From contig JALONG010000048.1 of assembly GCA_025455065.1 (NCBI GenBank), positions 1 through 64,000 of the forward strand: a DNA stretch of 64,000 nt, given 5' to 3'. The DNA comes from Candidatus Kapaibacterium sp. GTDB lineage: Bacteria > Bacteroidota > Ignavibacteria > Kapaibacteriales > UBA4661. This document shows, one piece after another, positions 43,216 to 52,146 of the stretch. How positions within the stretch are numbered: position 1 is the stretch's first letter; each line of letters opens with the position of its first letter. The position numbers and the translations under genes were made by a program. The notes below the pieces were generated by a model. The model was given only the letters and a program-made list of their open reading frames with translations. It did not search any database and had not been told where the DNA came from.

Positions 43216-44178
43216 ATGATTGTTGTAACGGGTGGAGCCGGATTTATCGGAAGTTGTTTAGTTAAACTGCTCAATGACAAGGGCGTTCACGACATTCTTA
43301 TCGTGGACGCTCTTGGCACGGGAGCAAAGTGGAAAAATCTTGTCGGTAAGTCGTACCTTGACGTGGTGCATAAAACCTCTTTCCGTGAGGAATTGCTTGC
43401 TGGTGAGTACGGCGCTGAAATCGAAGCGATTTTTCATTTGGGCGCGTGCAGTTCCACGACTGAGCAGAATGCCGATTATCTTTTGGAAAACAACTACCGT
43501 TACAGCCGCGATCTTGCAGAATACGCCGAAGCACGAAATATTCGCTTCATCTACGCCAGCAGCGCCGCTACATATGGCGCAGGCGAAGCAGGGTACAATG
43601 ACCAAAATTTCGCCCTTAAGCCGCTCAATATGTATGGCTATTCCAAACAAATGTTTGACGAGTGGGTACTGAGAAACGGCTTAGAAACAAAGTTTGCAGG
43701 AGTAAAGTTCTTTAACGTTTTCGGTCCAAATGAATACCACAAAGGCGATATGGCAAGCGTGGTGATGAAATCCTTTCGCCAAGTGCAGGAGTCAGGCGTG
43801 ATACGGCTTTTCAAGTCGTACAAACCCGATGTTGCCGACGGTGAGCAAAAGCGCGATTTTATCTATGTGAAAGATGTCGTTGAAACGCTCTACGCAATGC
43901 TGCAATTCGGCGAAGTACGCGGTATTTACAATCTCGGCACAGGACTTGCCCGCTCATGGAATGATTTGGCAAACGCTGTCTTCACAGCAATGGAGCGCCC
44001 TGCGGCGATTGAGTATATCGAAATGCCCGTTGCCTTGCGTGGACAATATCAATACTTTACCGAAGCGGACATGAGCAAAATGCAGCAAACGCGCATTTAT
44101 CGTCCGTGCATGACACTTGAAAATGCTGCTAAAGACTATGTTCGCGGGTATTTGATGAAGAATTTTGAGCATTATTAA
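43216..44178 (+). CDS. hldD: ADP-L-glycero-D-manno-heptose 6-epimerase
   Basis: 320 residues, an SDR-type epimerase. NAD-binding GGAGFIGS (6-13) and the catalytic Tyr140-x3-Lys144 are in MYGYSK. The HldD-specific region HLGACSSTTEQNADYLLENNY and NVFGPNEYHKGDMASV are present. It makes the ADP-heptose for the LPS inner core. The heptose adenylyltransferase gene lies at 45627-46088. It is inserted between atpA and atpG. Confidence 0.94.
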   Translation: MIVVTGGAGFIGSCLVKLLNDKGVHDILIVDALGTGAKWKNLVGKSYLDVVHKTSFREELLAGEYGAEIEAIFHLGACSSTTEQNADYLLENNYRYSRDLAEYAEARNIRFIYASSAATYGAGEAGYNDQNFALKPLNMYGYSKQMFDEWVLRNGLETKFAGVKFFNVFGPNEYHKGDMASVVMKSFRQVQESGVIRLFKSYKPDVADGEQKRDFIYVKDVVETLYAMLQFGEVRGIYNLGTGLARSWNDLANAVFTAMERPAAIEYIEMPVALRGQYQYFTEADMSKMQQTRIYRPCMTLENAAKDYVRGYLMKNFEHY

Positions 44179-44197
44179 GGTTTGATTCCGAAACTTC

Positions 44198-44587
44198 ATG
44201 GAACGTATCAACATCTCCACCGGCGCAAAATGGGAAAGTATCGTCGGATATTCCCGCGCCGTTCGCATCGGGCAGCACGTCTGGGTTACAGGCACGACGG
44301 CGACCGATTATGCGACTGGACAAATCGTCGGCATTGGTGATGCTTACGCGCAGACTGTACAAACGTTGAAAAACATTGAATTAGCATTGCAAAAAGCAGG
44401 CGCGTCGCTGAAGGATGTCGTGAGAACGCGCATTTTCGTCAGGAATATCAGCGAATGGGAAACCATCGGCAAAGCACACGGCGAGTTTTTCGGAACAATT
44501 ATGCCTGCAACGTCCATGATTGAAATTTCCCGCTTGATTGACGAAGCAATGCTGGTAGAGATTGAAGCAGACGCATTTATCATGTAA
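44198..44587 (+). CDS. RidA/YjgF-family protein
   Basis: 129 residues, one YjgF fold. Typical segments: [35 protein letters not shown] (with the conserved Arg) and a C-terminal EIEADAFI. RidA hydrolyses reactive enamine/imine intermediates from PLP enzymes. The usual PATSMIE/PARTxVE segment is present as [11 protein letters not shown]. It lies 19 nt after hldD, inside the ATP synthase operon. Confidence 0.9.
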   Translation: MERINISTGAKWESIVGYSRAVRIGQHVWVTGTTATDYATGQIVGIGDAYAQTVQTLKNIELALQKAGASLKDVVRTRIFVRNISEWETIGKAHGEFFGTIMPATSMIEISRLIDEAMLVEIEADAFIM

Positions 44588-44647
44588 AATGTATCATGTA
44601 ACGCGAACACTTGTTCGTGATTCTTCCTTTTTGACACAACAACGACT

Positions 44648-45538
44648 ATGGCAACACTTCGTGATATTCGCACCCGCATCGGTTCGATTAAGAACATCGC
44701 TAAAATCACCTCCGCAATGAAGATGGTGGCTGTGGCGAAAATGCGCCGCGCACAGCAAAATATCTTGTCGGCGCGTCCTTACGCGGAAAAACTCTCGAAT
44801 ATGATTTCACTTTTGGCTGCTGACCAAGAGAACCTGACCGGTCCTTTTTTTGAGCAGCGCAAAGAGGTCAAAAATATCGCGCTTATCGTTGTGAGTGCCG
44901 ATAGGGGATTGTGCGGCGGCTTTAATTCCAATCTTTTGCGCAGTACACAAAGTCACCTCAAAGCACTTGCAAAGGAATATCCCGAAGCGAAGTTGCATTT
45001 GATTACCATCGGCAAACGCGCTACGGACTTTTTTGGCAAACGTGAAATCACGATTGATGCGAAATATCCGGGTGTGTTTCAGCGATTGGAGTTTGCTCAA
45101 GCACAAACAATCGGGCGCTCGGCGGTGAGTGGCTTTTTGAATGGTGATTATGACAAAGTGCAGATTATCGTTAACGAGTTCCGTTCTATCGCCAAGCAAG
45201 AAGTCGCTGTGCATGATTTCTTGCCGATTGCTCCAGCAAAAAGCACCGAAGCGGCTCAGGGCAAAAAATTCAATGTTGAGTATATTTACGAGCCGTCGCA
45301 AGCTGAAGTGCTGAATGGTATTTTGCCAAAGCATCTGAATATGCAGATTTGGCGGGCAATGTTGGAATCCAACGCCGCAGAGCAGGCTGCGCGGATGATG
45401 GCTATGGAAAATGCGACACGCAACGCGAAAGAACTCAATCGTACGCTCACGCTTACTTACAACAAACTCCGTCAAGCCGCAATCACGAAGGAGATTCTTG
45501 AGGTTGTCGGCGGTGCAGAGGCGTTGCGCTCGGAATAA
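44648..45538 (+). CDS. atpG: ATP synthase F1 subunit gamma
   Basis: 296 residues. N-terminal coiled coil starts LRDIRTRIGSIKNIAKITSAMKMVAVAKMRRAQ, and the Rossmann-like middle has SADRGLCGGFNSNLLR. The C-terminal helix (MMAMENATRNAKELNRTLTLTYNKLRQAAITKEILEVVGGAEAL) is standard. It is the rotor shaft. Last atp gene of the operon, followed by a strong terminator. Confidence 0.97.
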   Translation: MATLRDIRTRIGSIKNIAKITSAMKMVAVAKMRRAQQNILSARPYAEKLSNMISLLAADQENLTGPFFEQRKEVKNIALIVVSADRGLCGGFNSNLLRSTQSHLKALAKEYPEAKLHLITIGKRATDFFGKREITIDAKYPGVFQRLEFAQAQTIGRSAVSGFLNGDYDKVQIIVNEFRSIAKQEVAVHDFLPIAPAKSTEAAQGKKFNVEYIYEPSQAEVLNGILPKHLNMQIWRAMLESNAAEQAARMMAMENATRNAKELNRTLTLTYNKLRQAAITKEILEVVGGAEALRSE

Positions 45539-45562
45539 GCAGTTTTTCATTCTGGAAAAAGC

Positions 45563-45606
45563 AAATGTCTGCGTTGCCCGTTATTTCGTGCAACGCAGAC
45601 ATTTTT
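45563..45606 (+). terminator. Terminator of the ATP synthase operon
   Basis: A perfect 15-bp stem (45563-45577 with 45590-45604), 12-nt loop, and a T-run at 45602-45606. It is strong and lies 25 nt after the atpG stop. Confidence 0.9.
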
Positions 45607-45626
45607 GTATCTACTATCAAGGTTTT

Positions 45627-46088
45627 ATGCTAGTTTCACGCACATTAGCCGAAGAAATCGCTTTGGCACTTCGCAAGACAGGCAAAACGCTGGTTTTTAC
45701 CAATGGTTGCTTTGATATTCTGCACGTTGGTCATGTGTCGTATCTGGAAGCCGCAAAAAGACTGGGTGATGTGCTGATTGTTGGTGTGAATAGCGATGAT
45801 TCGGTGCGCCGTTTGAAAGGTGCTTCGCGTCCTATCAATCCCGAATCGGACAGAGCAATGCTGCTTTCCGCGCTCAAATCGGTAGATTTTACCTGTATTT
45901 TCGAGGAAGATACACCGCTCAATCTCATCACCGCTTTGCAGCCGGATGTTTTGGTCAAAGGCGGTGATTACACGCCGGAAACGATTGTGGGAGCGGATGT
46001 TGTGTGGACGCGAGGCGGACGTGTTGTTGTGCTGCCCTTTGTCGCTGGAAAATCCACCACGAACATAATTCATCGGATACACGGGTAA
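45627..46088 (+). CDS. hldE: D-glycero-beta-D-manno-heptose 1-phosphate adenylyltransferase (HldE C-terminal type)
   Basis: 153 residues, only the cytidylyltransferase-like half of HldE. The nucleotide motif is FTNGCFDILHVGHVSYLEAAK, later LVKGGDYTPETIVGADVV and GKSTTNIIHRIHG. It activates heptose-1-phosphate to ADP-heptose, the substrate of HldD encoded 1.5 kb upstream. The kinase half is absent here and must be separate. The ATG at 45627 lies within a GGTTTTATGC micro-repeat word, and the terminator before it suggests its own promoter or read-through. Confidence 0.93.
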   Translation: MLVSRTLAEEIALALRKTGKTLVFTNGCFDILHVGHVSYLEAAKRLGDVLIVGVNSDDSVRRLKGASRPINPESDRAMLLSALKSVDFTCIFEEDTPLNLITALQPDVLVKGGDYTPETIVGADVVWTRGGRVVVLPFVAGKSTTNIIHRIHG

Positions 46089-46150
46089 ACTTGCGTATTT
46101 TGCGGAGTAGCATTTTTGCCATCATTCCCACATTTTTGCGCTCTTTTCTA

Positions 46151-46180
46151 CCATATCGCAATACGCCATATCGCAATACC
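46151..46180 (+). repeat. Two 15-bp tandem repeats before a start codon
   Basis: CCATATCGCAATACG followed directly by CCATATCGCAATACC, the second ending at the base before the ATG of the large histidine kinase. Copy changes would move upstream signals relative to the start. Confidence 0.75.
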
Positions 46181-49100
46181 ATGTCGAATCACGCTTCACA
46201 TAACAACGCATCGGAGACTTATGCCGCACAACAGGCGTTAGGTATGGATGGAGAGTTATTTCGGGCGATTTTTGAATCATCCGCCGATGCGCTGTTCATT
46301 TCCGAAGACGATAATTCTTCACGAGTGATTGAGTGTAATGAACGTGCTTTGGCGTTGTTTGAAACTGATGATAAACACCTACTTATTGGCGGTGTTGGTG
46401 GCTCGCGGCGGCTTAGACCCTTGACGGAAGCGGAACTTCGGCAGAGAACGGAAGAATTGCACAAACAAGGTTCTGTCTATTCTGAAGTACAGTATCGCTC
46501 TTGCAAAGGGCGAATATTTTGGGTGGCGCATTTAATGAAATTGGTAGTTATTGGGGATAAACGCTTTCGCCTGACGCGGATTACGGATATTAACGAGAGG
46601 AAAAATGCAGAGCGCGAATTACAACGCCATAAAGAAATGCTTGAAGAGGCTCAGAGCGTTGCAAATATCGGCTCGTGGGAGTTTGACCTTGAAACGCAGC
46701 AAATTACATGGTCGGCAGAAACCTTTCGCATTTTTGGGATGAATCCCGAAACCGATGCTCCGCCGACGTTTGAAGAATATATGCAAATGGTTAGTCTACA
46801 AAACCATGAACACGCTGCTCAAGCAATTAGAGAAGCCTCTCTTAACGGTACGCCATACATCATTGAAGGACGCATTGTCGGGCGCAACGGTAAGGTGCGG
46901 TATCAAGAAGGACGCGGTAAAGGGATAAAAAACGCCGAAGGCAAGGTTGTACGCCTTGTTGGTACGGTGCGAGATGTTTCGGAACGACACCAACGCTTGC
47001 AAGAACTTCAACAAAGCGAGATGCGGCTTCGGAGCATTATTGATAACACCAACGCTATTCTTGCAACCATTGCCTTTGACGGAACGATTACCTTTGCATC
47101 CAACACATTTTATCGCATGTTGGGATTTACGCCGGAAATGGTGATTGGTAATAATTTCGGACAGTTTTTGCACCCTGATTATTTGCCGCTTTTGATGCAA
47201 CTAATGGAGCAGACACAGCGCGGTGAGACAGAAGGAAGCAACGTCGAAGTCCAAGTGCGCCATGCAAACGGTATATGGCTGTGGTTTAATATCATCACAT
47301 CTCTTGTCCGCGATGAGCAAGGAAAGCCGTCGCATTTAGTGAGCATTGCACGGGACATTACTGAGCAAAAGCAAATGCAAGAGCAGATTCGCAAAAATGA
47401 AGAAAGCCTTGCCGAAGCACAGAAAATGGCGCACTTGGGGAATTGGTATGCGGATTTGCAAACGGGAGTTATTGAATGGTCAAGCGAGCTATATCGCATT
47501 TTTGCTTTGCCCGAAACAACCAAGCCGATGAGCGGAAAAGATTTTTTGGATGTTGTTCACCAAGACGACAGAGAACGTGTTCGGCAGGCATTTATTCGTG
47601 CTATCAAGCATCAGGAACTGGGACAAGAAGAACTCCGCATTATCCGTAAAGGCGTGGTGCGATGGCTGGATGCCCGCATGAAACCTGTTATCGGAGCTGA
47701 CGGTACAACGGTCGCACTTTTTGGAACGGTCTGGGATATTACCGAGCGCAAAATTACGGACCAGCAAATACGTGCGCTCAATCTTACATTGGAAGAGCGT
47801 GTTCAAGAGCGCACGAAGCAGTTGGAAGACACCAACAAAAAGCTTCGTTCCAGCCAAAGCAATCTCAAAACGTTGATTGAAAGCACCAACGACGCAATCT
47901 GGTCTATTGACCGCGCATACCGATTAACGGCGATGAATGCCTCATTTTACTCGTTGCTGACCATTTACAACCAATACCGTGAGCCGCAACTTGGCGACAG
48001 CACGTTGGAAATTGTTCCCGGAGCAAGTGTGTTAGCATGGCGGCATCTTTATGACCGCGCCTTGAGCGGGGAGCGCTTTTCGACGCTGATGAACTATGTG
48101 CTGACAGGTCTCTCGTTTGATGTTGAAATTTCCTTTAATCCGATTATTGATGAACAATCCGAAATCGTCGGCGTTGTCGTTTATTCCCGTGATATTACTG
48201 AGCGTTTACAGCGTGAACGCGACTTGCGTGAGCGCGAAGAATTGTTGCAACTTATCTTCGACACTGTGCCTGTGGGAATTTCCCTCACCGACCGAAATGG
48301 TGTATATCAGCGCGTAAACACAGAATTTGTGCGTATGTTGGGATATGATTCTCCGCAAGATTTCAAGGACACAAGTTTTTCGGAATTGCTTCCTCCGGAA
48401 GCCCGTGCAACGCTTGCCAAGCAGTACCGCGATTTTTTTGACAGTGGACAACGGCAAAACGGCGCACCAAGTGAAGCAGTGATGCTCCGCCGCGACGGAA
48501 CGCTGCTTCCGGTCTTTTTTGCCTCGTCATTATTCAATACGGCAAACGGTGAAAAGCTCTCCATTACGACTATTACTGACATTACACCGCGCAAACAGGC
48601 AGAAGACGAAATCAAAAAAGCATTAGAGCAAGAACGCGAACTCAGCAATCTCAAATCGCGCTTTGTGGTTATGGTTTCACATGAATTTCGCACACCTTTG
48701 ACAACGATTCGCGCTTCGGCTCAACTGTTGGAGCGCCTACGGGAGCGTATGAGTGCTGAAAAGCAGAGCGAATATCTGCACGATATTCAGCAGGCAGTTG
48801 ATACGATGGCGCATTTAATGGAAGATATTTTGTATCTTGGCAAAGCCGACGCACGAGGGCTGGATTTTTCACCTGCACCTGTTCATGTTATTGCGCTTTG
48901 TGAAAGTATTATCAATGGTTTCGAGATCATGCCCGAAAATGAGCATCGCATCGTTGCTCATATCACGGGAATATTGCCTGAGCCGATGTTATTAGATGAA
49001 AAACTTCTTCGACAAATTCTCACGAATCTTCTTTCTAACGCGCTTAAATACTCGCCTTTAGAGCAATCTGTATATTTCTCAATGGAATTTCTTGCCGAGA

Positions 49101-49363
49101 ATCATCATTCCGCAACTACGAAGCAGCAAGGAATGATGCGCTTTTCCGTCAAAGACAGTGGCATCGGTATTTCCGAAGAAGACCAAAAGCACTTGTTCGA
49201 GCCATTTTACCGTGCCGATAATGTCGGTTCTATTTCCGGCACAGGGCTTGGGCTGACGATTGTGAAGCAAGCAGTAGAGACGCATGGTGGTACAATTACC
49301 TGTAAAACGGCGTTGAATCGTGGTACGGAGTTTGTTGTTGTTATTCCTTGTCAGGTAGCCTAG
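46181..49363 (+). CDS. Multi-PAS sensor histidine kinase
   Basis: 1,060 residues with no membrane helix, so probably cytosolic. About six PAS/PAC repeats follow one another (visible anchors: FRAIFESSADALFISEDD; ANIGSWEFDLETQQITW; MRLRSIIDNTNAILATIAFD; MAHLGNWYADLQTGVIEW; LIESTNDAIWSIDRAY; LIFDTVPVGISLTDRNG), each with a PAC-type end such as VGTVRDVSER or FGTVWDITER. A short coiled coil lies at about 527-560. The kinase core has HisKA H834 in VSHEFRTPL, N-box NLLSNALKYSP, KDSGIGISEED and GTGLGLTIVKQ. It probably phosphorylates the REC-kinase encoded 37 nt downstream, or a receiver elsewhere in the cluster. The signal sensed is unknown. Confidence 0.93.
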   Translation: MSNHASHNNASETYAAQQALGMDGELFRAIFESSADALFISEDDNSSRVIECNERALALFETDDKHLLIGGVGGSRRLRPLTEAELRQRTEELHKQGSVYSEVQYRSCKGRIFWVAHLMKLVVIGDKRFRLTRITDINERKNAERELQRHKEMLEEAQSVANIGSWEFDLETQQITWSAETFRIFGMNPETDAPPTFEEYMQMVSLQNHEHAAQAIREASLNGTPYIIEGRIVGRNGKVRYQEGRGKGIKNAEGKVVRLVGTVRDVSERHQRLQELQQSEMRLRSIIDNTNAILATIAFDGTITFASNTFYRMLGFTPEMVIGNNFGQFLHPDYLPLLMQLMEQTQRGETEGSNVEVQVRHANGIWLWFNIITSLVRDEQGKPSHLVSIARDITEQKQMQEQIRKNEESLAEAQKMAHLGNWYADLQTGVIEWSSELYRIFALPETTKPMSGKDFLDVVHQDDRERVRQAFIRAIKHQELGQEELRIIRKGVVRWLDARMKPVIGADGTTVALFGTVWDITERKITDQQIRALNLTLEERVQERTKQLEDTNKKLRSSQSNLKTLIESTNDAIWSIDRAYRLTAMNASFYSLLTIYNQYREPQLGDSTLEIVPGASVLAWRHLYDRALSGERFSTLMNYVLTGLSFDVEISFNPIIDEQSEIVGVVVYSRDITERLQRERDLREREELLQLIFDTVPVGISLTDRNGVYQRVNTEFVRMLGYDSPQDFKDTSFSELLPPEARATLAKQYRDFFDSGQRQNGAPSEAVMLRRDGTLLPVFFASSLFNTANGEKLSITTITDITPRKQAEDEIKKALEQERELSNLKSRFVVMVSHEFRTPLTTIRASAQLLERLRERMSAEKQSEYLHDIQQAVDTMAHLMEDILYLGKADARGLDFSPAPVHVIALCESIINGFEIMPENEHRIVAHITGILPEPMLLDEKLLRQILTNLLSNALKYSPLEQSVYFSMEFLAENHHSATTKQQGMMRFSVKDSGIGISEEDQKHLFEPFYRADNVGSISGTGLGLTIVKQAVETHGGTITCKTALNRGTEFVVVIPCQVA

Positions 49364-49400
49364 TTCCCTATTTCCTGTGTTTTTTTGGTGAGGTTATGCA

Positions 49401-50510
49401 ATGAAAAAAATTCTCATCATTGAAGATGAAAAAAATATCCGCAACCGCATTGTTGATACGCTGGATCTTGCCGATGAGCCGTATCACATCTTCGCTGCGC
49501 AGCACGGGCGAGAGGGGCTTGAAATAGCGCGGCGCGAAATGCCGGATTTGATTATTTCCGATGTCATGATGCCGGAAATGAATGGTTATGAAGTTTTGAA
49601 AGCGCTCCGCGCAGAAGAAGCTACTTCCACTATACCCTTTATTTTTCTTTCCGCAAAAGCCGATATTGCCCACATCCGCGAAGGCATGAATCTGGGCGCA
49701 GATGATTATCTGCCGAAACCGTTTAGTATTGATGAACTTTTGAGCGTTGTCGCAACGCGCTTGCAGCGCCAAGAGACGCAAGAGCGCCGTTCCCACCACG
49801 AAATGGATCTGATGCGGTTACGCATTGCCAGCTCGCTTCCACACGAGTTCCGAACGCCGTTAAGCGCGTTGATTGGTTTTACGGAGATGCTACGGAACTA
49901 TCAAAACCTTGATGACGGAGCAATCACGATGATGCTCGACCAAATCCGTGCAAATACGGAGCGTTTGGAGCGTCTGGTGGAAAACTTTCTGCTCTTCTCC
50001 CAAATTGAAGTGGCAAGTTTGCGTCTCAAAACACACGCTATTTTTCCAAATGTCGTTGAAAATTTTACCCCTGATTTGCTGGAAGAACGTGTACGATACA
50101 TAGCGGCGAAGTATAAGCGTACAAGCGATATTCAGATGAATTTGTTGGGTGGCACACTGCCGATTACAACGGTACATTTGCGAAAAATTATTGAGGAATT
50201 AGTGGATAATGCGTGTAAATTTTCTCCTGCCGGAACGCCTATACGCACAGAGGCATCAGTCACAGAAAGCGCATATTTGCTGACTGTAACCGATGTCGGG
50301 CGCGGTATGACCGAAGAATCTGTCGCACAAATAGACGCTTATATCCAATTTGAACGCGAAATTTATGAGCAGCAAGGAATGGGACTTGGGTTAGCTTTAG
50401 TAAAGCGTATTGTCAGCGCTTACATCGGTTCAGTTGATATCGATAGTGAAGTGGGCAAAGGCACACGTGTTGCCGTAACACTACCGTTGTCACCGCAGCC
50501 AAACTCCTGA
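49401..50510 (+). CDS. Receiver-histidine kinase protein (REC N-terminal)
   Basis: 369 residues in an uncommon order. The receiver comes first (about 1-125: E8D9 acid pocket, phosphoacceptor D54, K106), then a HisKA helix with H148 in SLPHEFRTPLSALIGF, then a HATPase (N-box ELVDNACKFSP, TDVGRGM-type G1, GMGLGLALVKRI). No output domain and no membrane span. Such proteins may take phosphate from an upstream kinase and pass it on, or use the receiver to gate kinase activity. It follows the PAS kinase by 37 nt, so they probably work together. A paralogue is at 59917-61014. Confidence 0.92.
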   Translation: MKKILIIEDEKNIRNRIVDTLDLADEPYHIFAAQHGREGLEIARREMPDLIISDVMMPEMNGYEVLKALRAEEATSTIPFIFLSAKADIAHIREGMNLGADDYLPKPFSIDELLSVVATRLQRQETQERRSHHEMDLMRLRIASSLPHEFRTPLSALIGFTEMLRNYQNLDDGAITMMLDQIRANTERLERLVENFLLFSQIEVASLRLKTHAIFPNVVENFTPDLLEERVRYIAAKYKRTSDIQMNLLGGTLPITTVHLRKIIEELVDNACKFSPAGTPIRTEASVTESAYLLTVTDVGRGMTEESVAQIDAYIQFEREIYEQQGMGLGLALVKRIVSAYIGSVDIDSEVGKGTRVAVTLPLSPQPNS

Positions 50511-50636
50511 AAATATGACGTGTAAAAGATGGAGTGAAAATTAAAGAAACCCAGTATTTAAGCGCTTTTTAGCGTTTCTCCCATTCTCTGCTGTAGAGTT
50601 TTCTGTGTACAGTCCCCTTTTTTCCTCACCAAGACC

Positions 50637-51404
50637 ATGAAATTCACCATTTTAGGAAGTGGCACCTCGACGGGTGTTCCTCTTGTGGGCTGCTCTTGTG
50701 CAACGTGCCTTTCTACCGACGTGCGTGATAAACGTTTGCGCCCTTCATTGCTGATTAAATCTGCTACAACAACGGTGGTTGTTGATACGTCGGCAGATTT
50801 TCGGTATCAAATGCTGCGGCATAATATCAAAAAAATTGACGCTGTTGTCTTTACGCATCACCATTTTGACCATATTGGCGGGTTTGATGATTTGCGGGCG
50901 TTTAATTTCCTGCTTCGCAAGGCAATGCCAATTTATCTGATGGAAGAAACAATGGAAAACCTTCACCGAACATTTATTTATGCCTTTACCGACACAGGAC
51001 AGAAGGGTGGCGGAGTACCTGTTGTTGAGCAGCATATCATTGATTCTGCACCGTTTACTGTCGGGGATATAGATTTTATACCAATTCCGATGCAGCACGG
51101 GAAAATGCGCGTCAATGGCTATCGTATCAAGAATTTTGCCTACTGCACAGACACCAACTACATTAGTGAGGAATCCTTCGCACTGTTGAATGGCTTGGAT
51201 GTTCTAATTTTGGATGCTTTGCGGTATGACGAGCATACAACGCATTTCAACGTAGAACAAGCAATAGCAGCTGCCAAGCGTATTCAAGCCAAACAAACAT
51301 ATTTCACACACATAGCGCATAACATCAAGCATGATGAGTTGGATGCCAAATTGCCATCGGAAATCCGTGTGGGGTACGATGGGTTGACATTTGAGATGGA
51401 GTGA
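50637..51404 (+). CDS. Metallo-beta-lactamase-fold hydrolase (PhnP-like)
   Basis: 255 residues. Metal motif HHHFDH (H74, H76, D78 and H79) with more His at HGKMRVNG and FTHIAHN. The N-terminal GSGTSTGVP and C19-x-C21-x2-C24 (GCSCATC) are typical of the PhnP/YycJ-type subgroup, which holds an extra zinc. PhnP is a cyclic phosphodiesterase; no phn genes are near, so the substrate is open. Confidence 0.88.
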   Translation: MKFTILGSGTSTGVPLVGCSCATCLSTDVRDKRLRPSLLIKSATTTVVVDTSADFRYQMLRHNIKKIDAVVFTHHHFDHIGGFDDLRAFNFLLRKAMPIYLMEETMENLHRTFIYAFTDTGQKGGGVPVVEQHIIDSAPFTVGDIDFIPIPMQHGKMRVNGYRIKNFAYCTDTNYISEESFALLNGLDVLILDALRYDEHTTHFNVEQAIAAAKRIQAKQTYFTHIAHNIKHDELDAKLPSEIRVGYDGLTFEME

Positions 51405-51608
51405 GGTTGGTGTGAGGGTAAAACAGACAATCAGTATGGGGAAAAACTCTATCAGTAACTGGTACGACAATACTGAATACTGATGGTGGCAGGCTTTTGT
51501 TTTTTCTGCCGTGCTTTATCGCTTCGTGCTTGCGTTCAGGACATCAAACAAGGTTGGTTTTTCTAACAAGTAATATCAGAAAACTTCACCGTTTTCCCGA
51601 CTGTATAT

Positions 51609-51734
51609 CTGAGAACTACGGAAATTTTATGAGAATGGCGCAAATGCTTGCTTACACAAAATCCGTATTTATCCAACAATCTAGGTTTGAAACGGCTTTC
51701 GTTACACAATCACAAAAATTTCCGTAGTTCTCAG
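51609..51734. repeat. MITE-like element C
   Basis: 126 bp bounded by perfectly inverted 20-bp ends CTGAGAACTACGGAAATTTT (51609-51628) and its complement (51715-51734); weaker pairing (TATAYA) extends outside. The interior contains ATCTAGGTTTGAAACGG, similar to the micro-repeat. No ORF. Only one copy is visible here. Confidence 0.7.
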
Positions 51735-51818
51735 TGTATATAATCTTCGGTTTCGCAAAATCTTGTCAATTATACCAATTTGAGTTGATAACTGTGCAAA
51801 AAAAATCCGGCTTCAGTG

Positions 51819-51840
51819 GCACAGACATTCTTGTCTGTGC
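51819..51840. repeat. Palindromic repeat GCACAGACATTCTTGTCTGTGC
   Basis: An 8-bp perfect stem with 6-nt ATTCTT loop. The same word occurs as an inverted pair at 21232-21364, giving three copies in the window, all between genes. Confidence 0.8.
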
Positions 51841-52146
51841 GAGTATTTATGCTGTTTCCAGAGAAAAGCCGCCGAGGATTTCATTGATTGAGGGCAACTG
51901 TTTCGGTACTCCCGTTGTCCGTCTTTTTCAGTTGCTGGTGCCCACCAAGAAGTATGGGAACCTACCCCTGCCGCAGTAGTATTTTTACACACTTCAGTCG
52001 TCGGGCGCAGGAAAGACCTGAACTGTCACGTGGTAGAGCGTCATTTTGTAACCAATCCAATCATCCTCAATCTTCGTTCCCAGATATTTTGCAAAAGTCC
52101 TAAAGCGGATTTTGAGTAATAGCTATCATCCACAGTAGCGTATAGC

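Larger units (their letters stand above)
51405..52146. other. Intergenic region with repeats, no gene
   Basis: About 740 bases between the convergent MBL hydrolase and aldo/keto reductase genes. It holds the MITE-like element C (51609-51734) and a palindromic CACAGAC repeat (51819-51840). Short frames elsewhere (for example 51854-52146) show no recognisable protein. Confidence 0.6.

Noticed and set aside
46004-46180. N-terminal extension of the PAS kinase overlapping hldE
   Set aside because: The upstream frame is Arg/Ser/Cys-rich shadow sequence of hldE; the ATG at 46181 is better placed.
51854-52146. A small gene or gene fragment
   Set aside because: Short frames in this stretch show no start context, no family motif and odd composition.
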